Origin: Spirosoma oryzae
Lineage (GTDB): Bacteria > Bacteroidota > Bacteroidia > Cytophagales > Spirosomataceae
NCBI RefSeq assembly: GCF_003002825.1
Contig: NZ_PVTE01000001.1
Coordinates: 248,001 to 312,000 of the forward strand
Direction: 5' to 3'
DNA length: 64,000 bases
The position numbers were made by a program, and so were the translations under genes. Below the pieces are notes generated by a model that did not search any database, was not told where the DNA came from, and saw only the letters and a program-made list of their open reading frames with translations. Positions 8,636-18,119 of this stretch are shown here, in pieces (position 1 is the first letter of the stretch; the number at the start of each line of letters is the position of its first letter).

Positions 8636-9754
8636 TCAACGGCCTTGTAGCGAGATTGCCAGATCAGGTACCGGGCCGAGCACCGTTTCCAGTCGGAGGG
8701 TGGCCGTGGTAGTCCGGTTGGGATCGGCGGACAGCAGCACAACGGGTAGGGCGAGGGTTTCACCCCGTTTCAGGCGCAGGGGGAACGTCGGCAACTGAAC
8801 CCGGAATCGATCGTTTGCCGGTCCGCTCAATTCTACTGCAACCAGTTCAACGGCGTCTCCCCGGTTCGTGAGTTGAACGGATTGCGGTTTGCCGGGAACG
8901 AGGTCGGTTAGGGTAGTTTTGTCGGCGGTAAGGCTCAATGATTGGGGGGAGGTGTAGTCGACGGGGCGCAGTTCGATCTGTCGATAATAGACTTCAGCCC
9001 CTTCCGACTGAAGCTGAATTTTGCCACGCGTCGTCTGCTGATGGATCGCCGGGCGGTAGGTGTTGAACAGCCGGTTGACGACGTAGCCATTGACGATGTA
9101 CACCGCGTCGGCCCCGCGCGTAATCAGCTCGACCGTGTTCCACTGACCGTGCGGGCGTTCAAAATCGCCCGACCGATACACGCGGCCACTGCCAACGGCA
9201 TCGGCGTTGCGACGCAGGGGCGCATCGACCGCATACTGATCCAGCGATTTGCCCCGTACCGTCACCGGCTGCATCGGAAATTCGGCTGAACCTGCACCGA
9301 CCCCGAAAAAGTCGCCGAACTCGCCCTCCTGAATCTGGAGTTCACTGCTGCGCAACCAGCAATCGTAGGCAAACGAATACGGGCCGGTGGCATGGTAGAG
9401 CAGCCCTGCATCGCGCCGGGTGCTGTCGTTCGGATACCATTTTTTCGTGCCCCAGCGTACGGCCAGTCGCAGGTGATAGTTGTCGTATTCCTGCCGGGTG
9501 CTGATACCGCCCCACAGCTGTCCCGACGCCCGGATAGCGCCATCGGCGACGGTGAAAACACGCAACGGGTCGTTGTTCAGGCCGTAGGGCGGCTGCTTTG
9601 TCCCCTCCGGTTGGCGCAGATACGTATCCCAGCCCGCAAGGCTTTTGCCGTCGAACAGCGACGACCACCGGCTGGTCGGCTGCGCCCAGGCTATCAGATG
9701 GAGACCACTCAGTATCAGGGTGGAGGCAATGCAACGAAAAGTAGACGCGAACAT
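8636..9754 (-). CDS. Secreted DUF1080 (3-keto-disaccharide hydrolase fold) protein
   Basis: 372 residues from ATG 9754; an upstream in-frame ATG at 9790 would add 12 residues ahead of a clear signal peptide, so I prefer 9754. After cleavage at WAQ, the sequence SLFDGKSLAGWDTYL is the N-terminal hallmark of DUF1080 concanavalin-like domains. AGLLYHATG and the SSELQIQEG strand belong to the same fold. The remaining about 110 residues form a beta-sandwich-like tail (SVQLTNRGDAVELVAVELSG) reminiscent of immunoglobulin-type modules. Some DUF1080 proteins act on 3-keto-glycosides. No partner oxidoreductase is adjacent, so the substrate is open. Confidence 0.85.
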   Translation of the reverse strand: MFASTFRCIASTLILSGLHLIAWAQPTSRWSSLFDGKSLAGWDTYLRQPEGTKQPPYGLNNDPLRVFTVADGAIRASGQLWGGISTRQEYDNYHLRLAVRWGTKKWYPNDSTRRDAGLLYHATGPYSFAYDCWLRSSELQIQEGEFGDFFGVGAGSAEFPMQPVTVRGKSLDQYAVDAPLRRNADAVGSGRVYRSGDFERPHGQWNTVELITRGADAVYIVNGYVVNRLFNTYRPAIHQQTTRGKIQLQSEGAEVYYRQIELRPVDYTSPQSLSLTADKTTLTDLVPGKPQSVQLTNRGDAVELVAVELSGPANDRFRVQLPTFPLRLKRGETLALPVVLLSADPNRTTTATLRLETVLGPVPDLAISLQGR

Positions 9755-9876
9755 ATGTGTATGTGGGAAATCGACACGATAATACGCCATCCGCTCGATT
9801 CTACTGCCTGATCGACCGTCTACGAAATTTATTCAGTCAGTTACTTGACAGGTATTACTAGCTTATTTACTATTGC

Positions 9877-9900
9877 AGTGTACTATTTATCTAATACACT
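9877..9900 (+). promoter_or_regulatory. Candidate YtrA-type operator
   Basis: AGTGTA (9877-9882), 12 bases, TACACT (9895-9900), with outer flanks ATTGC (9872-9876) and GCAAT (9904-9908) extending the dyad. It ends six bases before the first ATG of the ABC operon. It closely resembles the AGTGTA/TACACT dyad known for the Bacillus YtrA repressor, which as I recall has a 13-base spacer. A YtrA-type gene is third in this operon. Confidence 0.75.
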
Positions 9901-9906
9901 ATAGCA

Positions 9907-10776
9907 ATGATTGTACTGGACGATGTTACGTTTGGGTACCGGCGGAAGAAGCCGCTGTACGCCGGACTGAATCTGACGCTGGAGCCCGGTTCAGTATACG
10001 GGCTTCTGGGGCCGAACGGAGCCGGCAAATCGACCCTCCTGCGGTTGCTGGCGGGGCTCCTGTATCCCCAGCAGGGCCAGATCCGAGCTGGCGATCTGGT
10101 ACCGGGCGACCGCAAACCGGCGTTTCTGGAAGAGCTGTTTCTGGTGCCGGAAGAGTTTTACCTGCCGCCCGTCCGTATCCGGCAGTTTGTCGACAGCAAC
10201 GCGCCGTTCTATCCGCGTTTCAGCCATGCGCAGATGACGGGTTACCTGCGCGAGTTTGGCCTGACCGACGAGCAAAAACTAAATGAACTGTCGTACGGGC
10301 AGAAAAAGAAGGTGCTGATTGGCTTCGGACTGGCGACCAATACGGCGCTGCTGCTCATGGACGAACCTACCAACGGACTCGACATTCCCTCGAAAAGTCA
10401 GTTTCGGCGGCTGGTTGCCGGGGCCGTCGATGAGCGCCGGACAGTTGTGATTTCGACGCACCAGGTGCGCGACCTCGAAGCCCTGATCGACCCGGTGATT
10501 ATTCTGGCCGAACGTGACGGCCGGATGACGGTAGCCCTGAAAGCCAGCGTAGAGGAAATAACAACCCAGCTGTGGTTCGGTATGCTGCCGACGCTCGATG
10601 TCGCCCGCCCCCTGCTATTCTCAGAGCGAGCTGTCGGGGGCTATGCCGTCGTGGCGGAGAACCCGACCGGCGAGCCCAGCCGCCTTGATCTGGAGCGACT
10701 ATTCAACGCCGTTCAGGCCCATCCCGACCGTATCCGCACGCTGTTCTCCTCACCATCAACCGTTACCGCCTTATGA
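9907..10776 (+). CDS. ABC transporter ATPase, YtrB-like
   Basis: ATP-hydrolysing subunit of an ABC-2 type exporter. Over 289 residues the Walker A GPNGAGKST (about 37-45), a signature-like LSYGQKKKV (about 131-139) and Walker B LLLMDEPTNGLD (about 155-166) are intact, followed by a switch His in STHQVRD. The first residue follows the candidate operator by six bases. The stop overlaps the permease ATG by four bases (ATGA), indicating translational coupling. The gene belongs to a five-gene operon with a YtrA-type regulator, an arrangement that in Firmicutes responds to cell-wall-active antibiotics. That role here is inference. Confidence 0.93.
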   Translation: MIVLDDVTFGYRRKKPLYAGLNLTLEPGSVYGLLGPNGAGKSTLLRLLAGLLYPQQGQIRAGDLVPGDRKPAFLEELFLVPEEFYLPPVRIRQFVDSNAPFYPRFSHAQMTGYLREFGLTDEQKLNELSYGQKKKVLIGFGLATNTALLLMDEPTNGLDIPSKSQFRRLVAGAVDERRTVVISTHQVRDLEALIDPVIILAERDGRMTVALKASVEEITTQLWFGMLPTLDVARPLLFSERAVGGYAVVAENPTGEPSRLDLERLFNAVQAHPDRIRTLFSSPSTVTAL

Positions 10777-11606
10777 ACCAGACGTTTTCACCAAGCCGTT
10801 TCGGTCGGCTTCTGCGCACTTATTTCGTTGAGAACCGCAACGCGCTGCTGGCCAACGTTGCCGTACTGTTTGTGGTGTTAATCGCCTTTTCGTCCATAGT
10901 GTATCGGCAATATCCAGTAAGCGTGGCCAACAGCCGCTACAATGTCTTGTTTATCGTTGGTGGGGCAGCCTGGTACATATTTACTGTTCAGCAGGTGGCT
11001 GTACTGAACGAGAAAGAAAAGGCCATCACTTACTTGTTACGGCCAGCTTCACTGATAGAGAAGTGGCTGCAGTTGGTTGTTGTCTCTGGCTTATTTTATC
11101 TGATTGTGTGCCTGTCATTGTTCACAATCATCGATTCAATAGGTGTCTGGTTTGTCAACCATCGAAACTGGAAACCGGAGGAGCTGAAATCGATTCGTGA
11201 AGACTACGGGAGCCTATTGACAATCGACTCATATCTGAACTGGAGAGACATAGGTGAGCTTCCCCGCAGTTTCTGGCTGAGTGCGGCACTCATCCATCCG
11301 GCATCGCTGGCGCTGGCGCTATTAATACGCCGGTACACGTTGCCATTACTACCCGTGATTGCCTTCGCGTTTGTGTTTGCGTTGACCTTTTTCAATAGAC
11401 AATTGCTACAGGGCCTTTTTAGTGATCAGGTTTCGGTGTCGCTAGAAATTTTTGGGAATGCATTCGTGGAAAAAATAAATGGACCATGGCGGATGGTGCG
11501 CATACCAAAGCCTGCCGGTGATATTATTCGCTACGGGGTAGGGGTGTCGGCGGTGCTTTTGTTGTATGTAACAGCCTTTTTTCGGCTGAAAGAACGGGAG
11601 GTGTGA
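10773..11606 (+). CDS. ABC-2 type permease of the YtrA-type operon
   Basis: Membrane subunit partner of the preceding ATPase. The 277 residues contain about six hydrophobic helices (about 24-45, 52-74, 92-117, 165-185, 192-210 and 250-270) and a longer soluble loop between helices 3 and 4. No enzymatic motif is present. It overlaps the upstream gene by four bases and the possible GTG start of the regulator gene. The transported substrate is unknown. Confidence 0.85.
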   Translation: MNQTFSPSRFGRLLRTYFVENRNALLANVAVLFVVLIAFSSIVYRQYPVSVANSRYNVLFIVGGAAWYIFTVQQVAVLNEKEKAITYLLRPASLIEKWLQLVVVSGLFYLIVCLSLFTIIDSIGVWFVNHRNWKPEELKSIREDYGSLLTIDSYLNWRDIGELPRSFWLSAALIHPASLALALLIRRYTLPLLPVIAFAFVFALTFFNRQLLQGLFSDQVSVSLEIFGNAFVEKINGPWRMVRIPKPAGDIIRYGVGVSAVLLLYVTAFFRLKEREV

Positions 11607-11608
11607 GT

Positions 11609-12001
11609 ATGGAATTTCGTGATAAACAGGCCATTTACCTGCAAATCGCTGAGTATGTCAGCGAGCAGGTGCTGCTGGGTCGCTGGAACGCCGGCGACCG
11701 GATACCGTCGGTACGCGAGCTGGCGGCTGAACTGGAAGTAAACCCCAATACCGTGATGCGGACCTACGAATTTTTGAGCCAACAGGGCGTGATTGCCAAC
11801 AAACGAGGTATCGGCTATTTCCCCGCCGACGATGCGGCCGACAAAATCCGGGCGTTTCGACGCGAGCAGTTTCTGGCCAACGACCTACCCGTCTTTTTCA
11901 AAAACCTGACCCTGCTCGGCATCGACCTGCGCGACATTGAGCAGCGCTACGAACAGTATACCGCCACCCAGGCAACGTCACAAACCCCCGTTCAACCATG
12001 A
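11609..12001 (+). CDS. GntR-family repressor, YtrA subfamily
   Basis: DNA-binding regulator, probably of its own operon. It is about 130 residues, as expected for the YtrA subfamily, which has only a short C-terminal helical domain. The GntR winged helix is clear: KQAIYLQIAEYV, IPSVRELAAELEVNPNTVMRTYEFL, then GIGYFP. ATG 11609 is chosen because GGGAGG (11596-11601) is well spaced before it; GTG 11603 overlaps the permease stop and would add MS. The regulator comes third, after its transporter, while its likely binding dyad lies before the first gene. That predicts feedback on the whole operon. Confidence 0.9.
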   Translation: MEFRDKQAIYLQIAEYVSEQVLLGRWNAGDRIPSVRELAAELEVNPNTVMRTYEFLSQQGVIANKRGIGYFPADDAADKIRAFRREQFLANDLPVFFKNLTLLGIDLRDIEQRYEQYTATQATSQTPVQP

Positions 12002-12678
12002 AAACAAGTCATTATTTACTGATCGCTGCGGTCCTGATTACCCTGACGGGGATGGTCGCTACCGATGTGCTGCTTGCGCGGGAATACGCGAAAATCGACT
12101 GGCGCGACCCGTATCAGTTTTTCGTCCGGCGCGACCTGCCGGCGGCTGCGCATCTGGTCATCAACGGGACGGGAAGCCGGGAGATTTTCGTCGAAACGGG
12201 GCAGCGGTCGCAGGCACTCATTGCACCCGACGATAGTTCGTTCTTCAGCTTTCGCGTGCAACACGACACATTACACGTTTCGTTTAACCCGGATACTGCC
12301 AATCATTCAAGCCCGAGTGGGTCTGTGTGGAATAACCCGATGACAGGTTTGGTTGTGCGGCTTCCTGCGTTCGTCAGCGTACGGGGGATCAACACCCGGC
12401 TGACCATACAGGACCGGACGCAGCCCACGCTTGACGTGTCGTTACAAAACAGCGTCCTGTTCGCTAATAAGCTGACCGCTTCGCCCGTACTCCACCTGAC
12501 CGAAACGCAAAACAGCTTTGCCCTGCTGCGAGACGGTCATTACAAAGCCGTAGAGTTGGTCGTTCAGGATTCAAGCGCGGTCCATCTGCACGACCCGCAG
12601 ATAGACGCTTTTTCTCCGACCCTGTCTGACCGGGCCGAAGTGCAGTTCAAGGGTAAAGCCACGCGCTGGGTGAAGTGA
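11998..12678 (+). CDS. Membrane-anchored beta-rich protein of unknown function
   Basis: 226 residues beginning with one hydrophobic helix (about 7-27), then a soluble region made of short beta strands and turns. The repeated pattern SVRGINTRLTIQD / TLDVSLQNSVLF / FALLRDGHYKAVELVVQD resembles the stacked strands of DUF2807-type adhesin-like domains. It starts inside the stop of the regulator (ATGA overlap), so it belongs to the operon. The soluble part probably faces the periplasm. I do not recognise a named family with certainty. Confidence 0.7.
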   Translation: MKTSHYLLIAAVLITLTGMVATDVLLAREYAKIDWRDPYQFFVRRDLPAAAHLVINGTGSREIFVETGQRSQALIAPDDSSFFSFRVQHDTLHVSFNPDTANHSSPSGSVWNNPMTGLVVRLPAFVSVRGINTRLTIQDRTQPTLDVSLQNSVLFANKLTASPVLHLTETQNSFALLRDGHYKAVELVVQDSSAVHLHDPQIDAFSPTLSDRAEVQFKGKATRWVK

Positions 12679-12715
12679 ATGACCGAGACAGACAACCATT
12701 CAAAACAGAATCGTA

Positions 12716-13294
12716 ATGATTAGCAAGGTGAGGCCGATGACAGCGGAAGTCAGAACAGCCGGCTGGCTTTATTTCCTCCTGGCTGCCCGATTGCTGCTGG
12801 CTGGCATGCTGCTTAGCTACGGGGTGGCCAAACTGGCCGGCTTGCAGTTTGGCGTGAGCGATGCGACCATGCAGATGGCCCTGAAAGACATCGACCTGTT
12901 TCGGTTGTCGTGGTACCTGGCCGACCATGAGCCATTCCGGTCGTTCGTTGGCGTCTCGCAGATCGTCACGGCAGTGCTCCTGCTTTACCCCCGCACCGTG
13001 CTGATCGGCGCGTTCGTGTCTATCCCGATCTGGCTAAACATCCTGATCTGGGACCTGACGTTCATGGGCGATGGCGCCGACGTTTTTACGGTCAGGTTAT
13101 CGGTATACCTGGCGCTGACTGGATTGATCATCGGTCAGGAGCGACCCAATGTCGTTCCCGCACTCCGGCGAATGCTACTGACACGATCACTCGGCAATTA
13201 TCCCGTTTGGGCATACCTGCTGTTACCCGTGATCGCGGTGCTGATTGAGTTGATGGGTGGATTACTCAACTGGGGGATTCAGTCCGTGTTCTGA
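12716..13294 (+). CDS. DoxX-like four-helix membrane protein
   Basis: 192 residues with about four TM helices: one at about 20-40 containing RLLLAGMLLSYGVAKLAG, a pair at about 80-120 containing IVTAVLLLYP and VSIPIWLNILIWDL, and one near the C terminus. The arginine followed by a glycine-rich first helix and the paired central helices recall DoxX/MauE-type quinone-linked membrane proteins. It follows the previous gene by 37 bases and is the last gene before a long hairpin, so it is probably the fifth operon member. Function is unassigned. Confidence 0.6.
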   Translation: MISKVRPMTAEVRTAGWLYFLLAARLLLAGMLLSYGVAKLAGLQFGVSDATMQMALKDIDLFRLSWYLADHEPFRSFVGVSQIVTAVLLLYPRTVLIGAFVSIPIWLNILIWDLTFMGDGADVFTVRLSVYLALTGLIIGQERPNVVPALRRMLLTRSLGNYPVWAYLLLPVIAVLIELMGGLLNWGIQSVF

Positions 13295-13355
13295 TCGGCT
13301 GGGTGGCCACGGGGTCGTGACAACGGCAGCCCGTCAGGAAAACAGCCTGCGTTAT

Positions 13356-13416
13356 AACCGTGCGTCCGGTTTCTGGATGGTTTCAATCGACCATACCGGA
13401 AACCGGACGCACGGTT
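13356..13416. terminator. Long hairpin terminator after the YtrA-type operon
   Basis: AACCGTGCGTCCGGTTT (13356-13372) pairs perfectly over 17 bp with 13400-13416, followed by TT. The 27-base loop contains a smaller inverted repeat (ATGGT/ACCAT). From here to 13560 I see no gene or motif. Confidence 0.8.
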
Positions 13417-13568
13417 TTGGTATGAACTCGTGATCGGTTTGTCAGCGCTTGAAGCGACTATTCAGGGCGTATCGGGCTTGTCAGATGGGAAGTCGGGTCC
13501 GTAAACGCGATGTGATACAGCGAGACACAGCCAGGGGGATTGACAAAACGGTTGGCGGGTATAAAATT

Positions 13569-13585
13569 TGACATATGTTATGTCA
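13569..13585. promoter_or_regulatory. Dyad TGACATA-TGT-TATGTCA
   Basis: Perfect 7-bp arms around three bases, in an AT-rich stretch about 48 bases upstream of the -7 element at 13633. Such a position and symmetry suit a dimeric regulator of the thioredoxin/kinase operon. No candidate regulator is encoded next to it. Confidence 0.5.
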
Positions 13586-13610
13586 TTGGTTATTGCTAAA
13601 AATGATTGTT

Positions 13611-13640
13611 ATTGGATCTATAATTGTTACTTTATCTTTG
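13611..13640 (+). promoter_or_regulatory. Promoter of the thioredoxin-like/hybrid kinase operon
   Basis: TATCTTTG (13633-13640) matches the Bacteroidota -7 consensus. ATTG at 13611-13614 lies 18 bases upstream as the -33 element. The 5' leader would be about 105 bases before the ATG at 13754. Confidence 0.6.
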
Positions 13641-13753
13641 TTTATTGATACTGATAAGTAAACGAGTGTGTACATTCCATCAGTATGGGGTTTGCAGGCC
13701 GTATATTTATCAAACTTACTGTACTGCCTAAGCGCTTACGATAGTAAACCATT

Positions 13754-14359
13754 ATGATCCGAACAGGCCTGGTAACACTTTGGCTGCTGGCACTTGTTGC
13801 CGCCGTGGGAAGCTTGTTCTGGTACCAGGACTGGGTATACCAGTTGCCGACGCCCGTACCCGACACGTATGTTCCCGTTCAAACCGGAACCGTCATCAAG
13901 GTGACCCCATCGGTCGCCAGCCAGCCCGACAAACCCGTTTTTCTGCATTTTTTTAACCCGGCCTGTCCCTGTTCGCGCTTCAATCAGCCTCAGTTCAACG
14001 CCCTGGTCAGGCAATTTGGCCGGCAGGTGAATTTTGCGGTCGTTGTCATGAGCACCCGGCCGTACTCGGCGGAACAGATTCAGCAAAAGCTTGGCCTGCG
14101 GGTGCCTGTCCTGACGGATTCGTCGCTGGCCCGGGCCTGCGGGGTGTATGCCACGCCCCAGGCGGTCCTGCTCGATAGTCGGCACCGCCTGTACTACCGG
14201 GGCAACTACAACCGTAGCCGCTACTGCACCGACGAGCAGACAAACTATGCCAAACAGGCCCTTACCGCATTGCTTACCCGGTCCGGGCGGGTAACCGATG
14301 AACGGGCGCTAACAGCCTACGGCTGTAGTTTACCTTATTGTAAAATTGATAATGACTGA
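13754..14359 (+). CDS. Membrane-anchored thioredoxin-like protein with CPC motif
   Basis: 201 residues with one N-terminal TM helix (about 4-24) and a periplasm-facing thioredoxin fold. [17 protein letters not shown] (about 61-77) places Cys-Pro-Cys at the thioredoxin active-site position instead of Cxx[13 protein letters not shown] supplies the cis-proline loop. Further cysteines lie at RYCTDE and in the tail GCSLPYC. It may belong to the DUF6436 family, which I recall as having a similar CPC motif. The gene overlaps the following hybrid kinase by eight bases, so the two are translated together. A thiol-based sensing or maintenance role is inferred. Confidence 0.75.
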   Translation: MIRTGLVTLWLLALVAAVGSLFWYQDWVYQLPTPVPDTYVPVQTGTVIKVTPSVASQPDKPVFLHFFNPACPCSRFNQPQFNALVRQFGRQVNFAVVVMSTRPYSAEQIQQKLGLRVPVLTDSSLARACGVYATPQAVLLDSRHRLYYRGNYNRSRYCTDEQTNYAKQALTALLTRSGRVTDERALTAYGCSLPYCKIDND

Positions 14360-16622
14360 TAGCCCTGCCCTCGTCGCCGAGCCTACGGATGCCTTTCACC
14401 TGCGCGTCCAATGGCGGTCCGACCGCTGGATGAATTATTTTTTGAGCGGTTATTTCATTATTGGCTTGCTGTTCGCGACTGTCTACGATACCTGGCTGAT
14501 CGCCGTGGGCGTGGGCGGGTTGCTACTCGTCGCCTATTATTCCGCTAAATACGTACTACCCCAGTCGAATCTGTATCAGTATGTGCTGAGTACGGTACTT
14601 GCGGTATTCATGGCCCAGTATATCTACCAGATGCACGGGCTGTTCGAGATGCATTTTTTCGCGTTCATCGGGAGTGCCGTGCTGATTACGTACCAGAACT
14701 GGAAGCTGCAACTGCCGTTTCTGGTTGTTGTGCTGGTACACCATGCCGTGTTTGCTTATTTGCAGAACAACGGCTGGGAGCAGGTTTACTTCACGCGGCT
14801 GGCTTACTTCGACCTGCTCACGTTCGTTATTCACATGGGGCTGGCCACGGTCATCTTTTTTATTTGTGGCCTGTGGTCCTATCAGCTTCAAAAATACAAC
14901 GAGCGGCACCTCGACCACTTTATTACGCTGGCGCAGTTGCAGAAAGAAGCGCAACTGTCGCTGGAGCGTAAACTAAGCGCGGAAGCACAGCGAAAAGCCA
15001 ACGAGCAACTTCGGGCGACAAACCAGGCACTGGAGCGCGCCCGCGAGGAAGCGGAACAGGCCAATCGGGCCAAAAGTACGTTTCTGGCGACGATGAGCCA
15101 CGAGATCCGTACGCCCATGAACGGTGTAATCGGCATGGCTGCCCTGCTGCAGGAAACGCCCCTGTCGCAGGAGCAGCAGCTGTTTACGAATACGATTGCC
15201 AGCTGCGGGGAGACGCTGATCCAGGTAATCAACGACATTCTCGACTTCTCGAAAATCGAGTCGGGCCATCTGGAACTGGAACAACTGCCGTTTGACCTGC
15301 GGCAGTGTCTGGAGGATGTGCTGGATATGTTCGGGGCGCGGGCGGCCCAGCAAGGGCTGGAACTGGTATACGACATTGCCGAAGATGTTCCCCGGTGTCT
15401 GGTGGGCGATGCCCTGCGTCTGCGGCAGATTCTGATCAATCTGGTGGGCAACGCGGTCAAGTTCACCAAACAGGGCGAAATCTGCGTGCTCGTTCAGCGG
15501 GAATCCGGTACGTCGGCGGAGGACCTGTGCGTTCGGTTCGACGTATCGGATACCGGCATTGGTATTGCCGAAGCGCACCTGACGCGTCTGTTCAAGGCAT
15601 TCTCGCAGGTCGACTCTTCTACGACGCGCCAATACGGAGGAACCGGGCTGGGATTGGCCATTGCCCAGAAACTGGTTCAGCTGATGGGGGGCGACATCGG
15701 TGTTGTCAGCCAGCCCGGTCAGGGAACGACCTTTTCATTCACGATACATACGGCTGAAGGCCATAACCCTGTCGGGGTCAGTACGCAGTACGAGTTGGCT
15801 GATCTGGCGGGAAAGCGCGTGTTGGTTGTCGATGATAATGCGACGAATCTGGCTATTCTGAAGCGCCAGTTTGAGCGCTGGCAACTACAGCCGATCCTGA
15901 CCAGCAGTGGGCAGCAGGCGCTGGCGGTACTGGCTGCCGGGGCCTCTGTCGATTTGATCGTCACGGATATGCAGATGCCGGAAATGGACGGCCTGACGCT
16001 GGGGCGACAGCTTCGCGCGTGTTTTCCGGCCATTCCCCGGATGCTGCTCAGTTCCATGGGCGAAGAGCTTCGGCCGGAGCAGCGGTCACTGTTTGTGTCT
16101 ATTTTAACCAAGCCCATCAAGCGGCAGGTGCTGGCCCGGCATGTGCAGGAAGCACTGCTGGCGTCGCCCCCCAGCCCGACCGTACCCGTGTCGGTTCCGC
16201 AGCTTTCGACCGATTTTTCGGTGAGCTATCCCCTGGCTATCCTGGTAGCGGAAGATAATTCCATGAATCAGCGGCTGATCGGGCACGTGCTGCAAAAGCT
16301 GGGTTATCAACCCGACATCGTCAGTAACGGTCAGCTGGCGCTTGAGGCAGTTGACCAGAAGACGTATGACCTGGTGCTGATGGACATGCAGATGCCCGTG
16401 CTGGACGGATTGGCCGCTACCAAGCAGATCCGGGAACTGGATGGTAGTCAGCCGATTATTATTGCGCTGACTGCCAATGCATTGGCCGAACACGAACAAC
16501 AGTGTCTGGAAGCTGGTATGAATGACTTTGTCAGCAAACCCATCCGATTACCCGAACTGATTACGAAGATAGCACACTGGTATCCGCAACTGACCAAAGT
16601 CGGGCCGTATAGTATGTCCTGA
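14352..16622 (+). CDS. Hybrid sensor histidine kinase with two receiver domains
   Basis: Inner-membrane phosphorelay kinase of 756 residues. The N terminus has about six TM helices (about 25-185) forming an integral-membrane sensor without a large periplasmic domain. A coiled coil (about 190-240) leads to HisKA with the phospho-acceptor His about 250 ([10 protein letters not shown]), then HATPase (GTGLGLAI), receiver 1 with Asp about 539 ([10 protein letters not shown]) and receiver 2 with Asp about 678 ([10 protein letters not shown]). No Hpt domain is present, so a separate Hpt or regulator must take the phosphate. ATG 14352 is chosen; the frame could be read back only to a TTG. It overlaps the thioredoxin-like gene by eight bases. 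Confidence 0.92.
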   Translation: MTDSPALVAEPTDAFHLRVQWRSDRWMNYFLSGYFIIGLLFATVYDTWLIAVGVGGLLLVAYYSAKYVLPQSNLYQYVLSTVLAVFMAQYIYQMHGLFEMHFFAFIGSAVLITYQNWKLQLPFLVVVLVHHAVFAYLQNNGWEQVYFTRLAYFDLLTFVIHMGLATVIFFICGLWSYQLQKYNERHLDHFITLAQLQKEAQLSLERKLSAEAQRKANEQLRATNQALERAREEAEQANRAKSTFLATMSHEIRTPMNGVIGMAALLQETPLSQEQQLFTNTIASCGETLIQVINDILDFSKIESGHLELEQLPFDLRQCLEDVLDMFGARAAQQGLELVYDIAEDVPRCLVGDALRLRQILINLVGNAVKFTKQGEICVLVQRESGTSAEDLCVRFDVSDTGIGIAEAHLTRLFKAFSQVDSSTTRQYGGTGLGLAIAQKLVQLMGGDIGVVSQPGQGTTFSFTIHTAEGHNPVGVSTQYELADLAGKRVLVVDDNATNLAILKRQFERWQLQPILTSSGQQALAVLAAGASVDLIVTDMQMPEMDGLTLGRQLRACFPAIPRMLLSSMGEELRPEQRSLFVSILTKPIKRQVLARHVQEALLASPPSPTVPVSVPQLSTDFSVSYPLAILVAEDNSMNQRLIGHVLQKLGYQPDIVSNGQLALEAVDQKTYDLVLMDMQMPVLDGLAATKQIRELDGSQPIIIALTANALAEHEQQCLEAGMNDFVSKPIRLPELITKIAHWYPQLTKVGPYSMS

Positions 16623-16754
16623 TCCCGGCGACACGCTGAAAAAGGAAGTATCGCCAGTTGCTGAGGATTCACAGTTGCCGGTCAATGAACATACTTCGTA
16701 TTCCTCCTGTTGTCATGGATGTCTACTTTGCCGGGGCCTGCCCGGTTCGCTACC

Positions 16755-18119
16755 ATGCTGCCTCCTGATCCTACAGCGGAAACCAACAGGCTACAAGCCC
16801 TGCACACGTATCATATTCTGGACTCGCTGCCCGAGGCCGATTATGACAATATTACCAGTCTGGCCGCCCAGATCTGCCAGACCCCTATTTCCCTGATTAG
16901 CTTGGTCGACGAAAAGCGGCAGTGGTTGAAATCGGCCCAGGGGGTGACGATCCGGGAAACGCCCCGCCCGTTTTCGTTTTGTGCCCACACCATTCTGGAC
17001 CCCAATGAGCCCTTGCTCGTTTCCGATACCCGGCAGGATGAACGCTTTGCGGATAATCCCTTCGTCACGGGGGAGCCGCACGTCGTTTTTTACGCGGGTA
17101 TGCCACTAACCGATGAAAACGGCTTTGCGCTTGGCTCGCTGTGCGTACTGGACGACAAGCCCCGGCAACTGAGCCCCGACCAGTTGACTGCGTTAAAAAC
17201 ACTGACCCGGCAGGTTGTCAATCTACTCGCGCTGCGGAAAGCCAACAATGCGCTCCTGCAAAGCGAACAGCGCTACCAGCACCTTTCCGCCGAACTGGAC
17301 CAGCAAGTGCAGGCGCGCACGCAGGAAATCAGCCAAGCCAACGACGAACTGCGGCAGACGAACGAATTACTGGCGCAGGCCAACAACACCCTGCAGCAAT
17401 TCGCGGCCGTAGCTTCCCATGACTTACAGGAGCCGCTGCGAAAAATTCAGTCGTTCGGCAATCTGTTGCTCGGTCAACACGCCGACCAACTGGGAAAGGA
17501 GGGACGGGATTACCTTGAGCGAATGCAGATGGCGGCCAACCGGATGTCGGCCCTGATCCGGGATTTGCTGACGTATTCGCGCATCGCTGCGCTCCACGAC
17601 CGACGCCGGCTGGTGTCGCTCTCGGCTGTCGTTCAGGCGGTACTACAGGATCTGGACTTACTGATTGCCGATACGGGGGCCGTTGTCGAGGTCGATCCGT
17701 TGCCGGAGGTATTGGGCGATGACGTTCAGTTGGGGCAGCTGTTTCAAAACCTGCTGAGCAACGCCCTCAAATTTAGCCGGGCCAATCCGGCCCGGTCATC
17801 GTTCCCCGCGACGCCACCCCGTGTGCAGATTCGCGTTCAGCCCGTACTGGCCAAAGACTTACCCAAAACGATAACGCCAGCGCTTCCGGCTCCACTCTAC
17901 TACCGAATCGACGTAACCGACAACGGCATAGGCTTCGAACAGAAGCAGGCCAGCCGTATTTTTCAGGTGTTTCAGCGGCTGCATGGCAAGAATGAGTTCT
18001 CCGGTACCGGTATCGGACTGGCTATCTGCGAAAAAGTAGTGGTCAACCACGGGGGCGCTATCAGGGCAACCAGTCGGCCGGGGCACGGGGCCACGTTTAG
18101 CGTTTATCTCCCCAACTAG
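16755..18119 (+). CDS. GAF-domain sensor histidine kinase
   Basis: Soluble kinase of about 454 residues with no TM helix. A GAF domain spans about residues 15-155 ([37 protein letters not shown]). A coiled coil follows (about 165-215), then HisKA with His about 222 ([13 protein letters not shown]) and HATPase ([25 protein letters not shown]). The HDLQEPLR form is typical of bacteriophytochrome-like and cyanobacterial-type kinases. ATG 16755 ([13 protein letters not shown]) fits the usual GAF-kinase start; ATG 16719 is an in-frame alternative. It follows the hybrid kinase by about 130 bases, and no dedicated response regulator is adjacent. Confidence 0.88.
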   Translation: MLPPDPTAETNRLQALHTYHILDSLPEADYDNITSLAAQICQTPISLISLVDEKRQWLKSAQGVTIRETPRPFSFCAHTILDPNEPLLVSDTRQDERFADNPFVTGEPHVVFYAGMPLTDENGFALGSLCVLDDKPRQLSPDQLTALKTLTRQVVNLLALRKANNALLQSEQRYQHLSAELDQQVQARTQEISQANDELRQTNELLAQANNTLQQFAAVASHDLQEPLRKIQSFGNLLLGQHADQLGKEGRDYLERMQMAANRMSALIRDLLTYSRIAALHDRRRLVSLSAVVQAVLQDLDLLIADTGAVVEVDPLPEVLGDDVQLGQLFQNLLSNALKFSRANPARSSFPATPPRVQIRVQPVLAKDLPKTITPALPAPLYYRIDVTDNGIGFEQKQASRIFQVFQRLHGKNEFSGTGIGLAICEKVVVNHGGAIRATSRPGHGATFSVYLPN

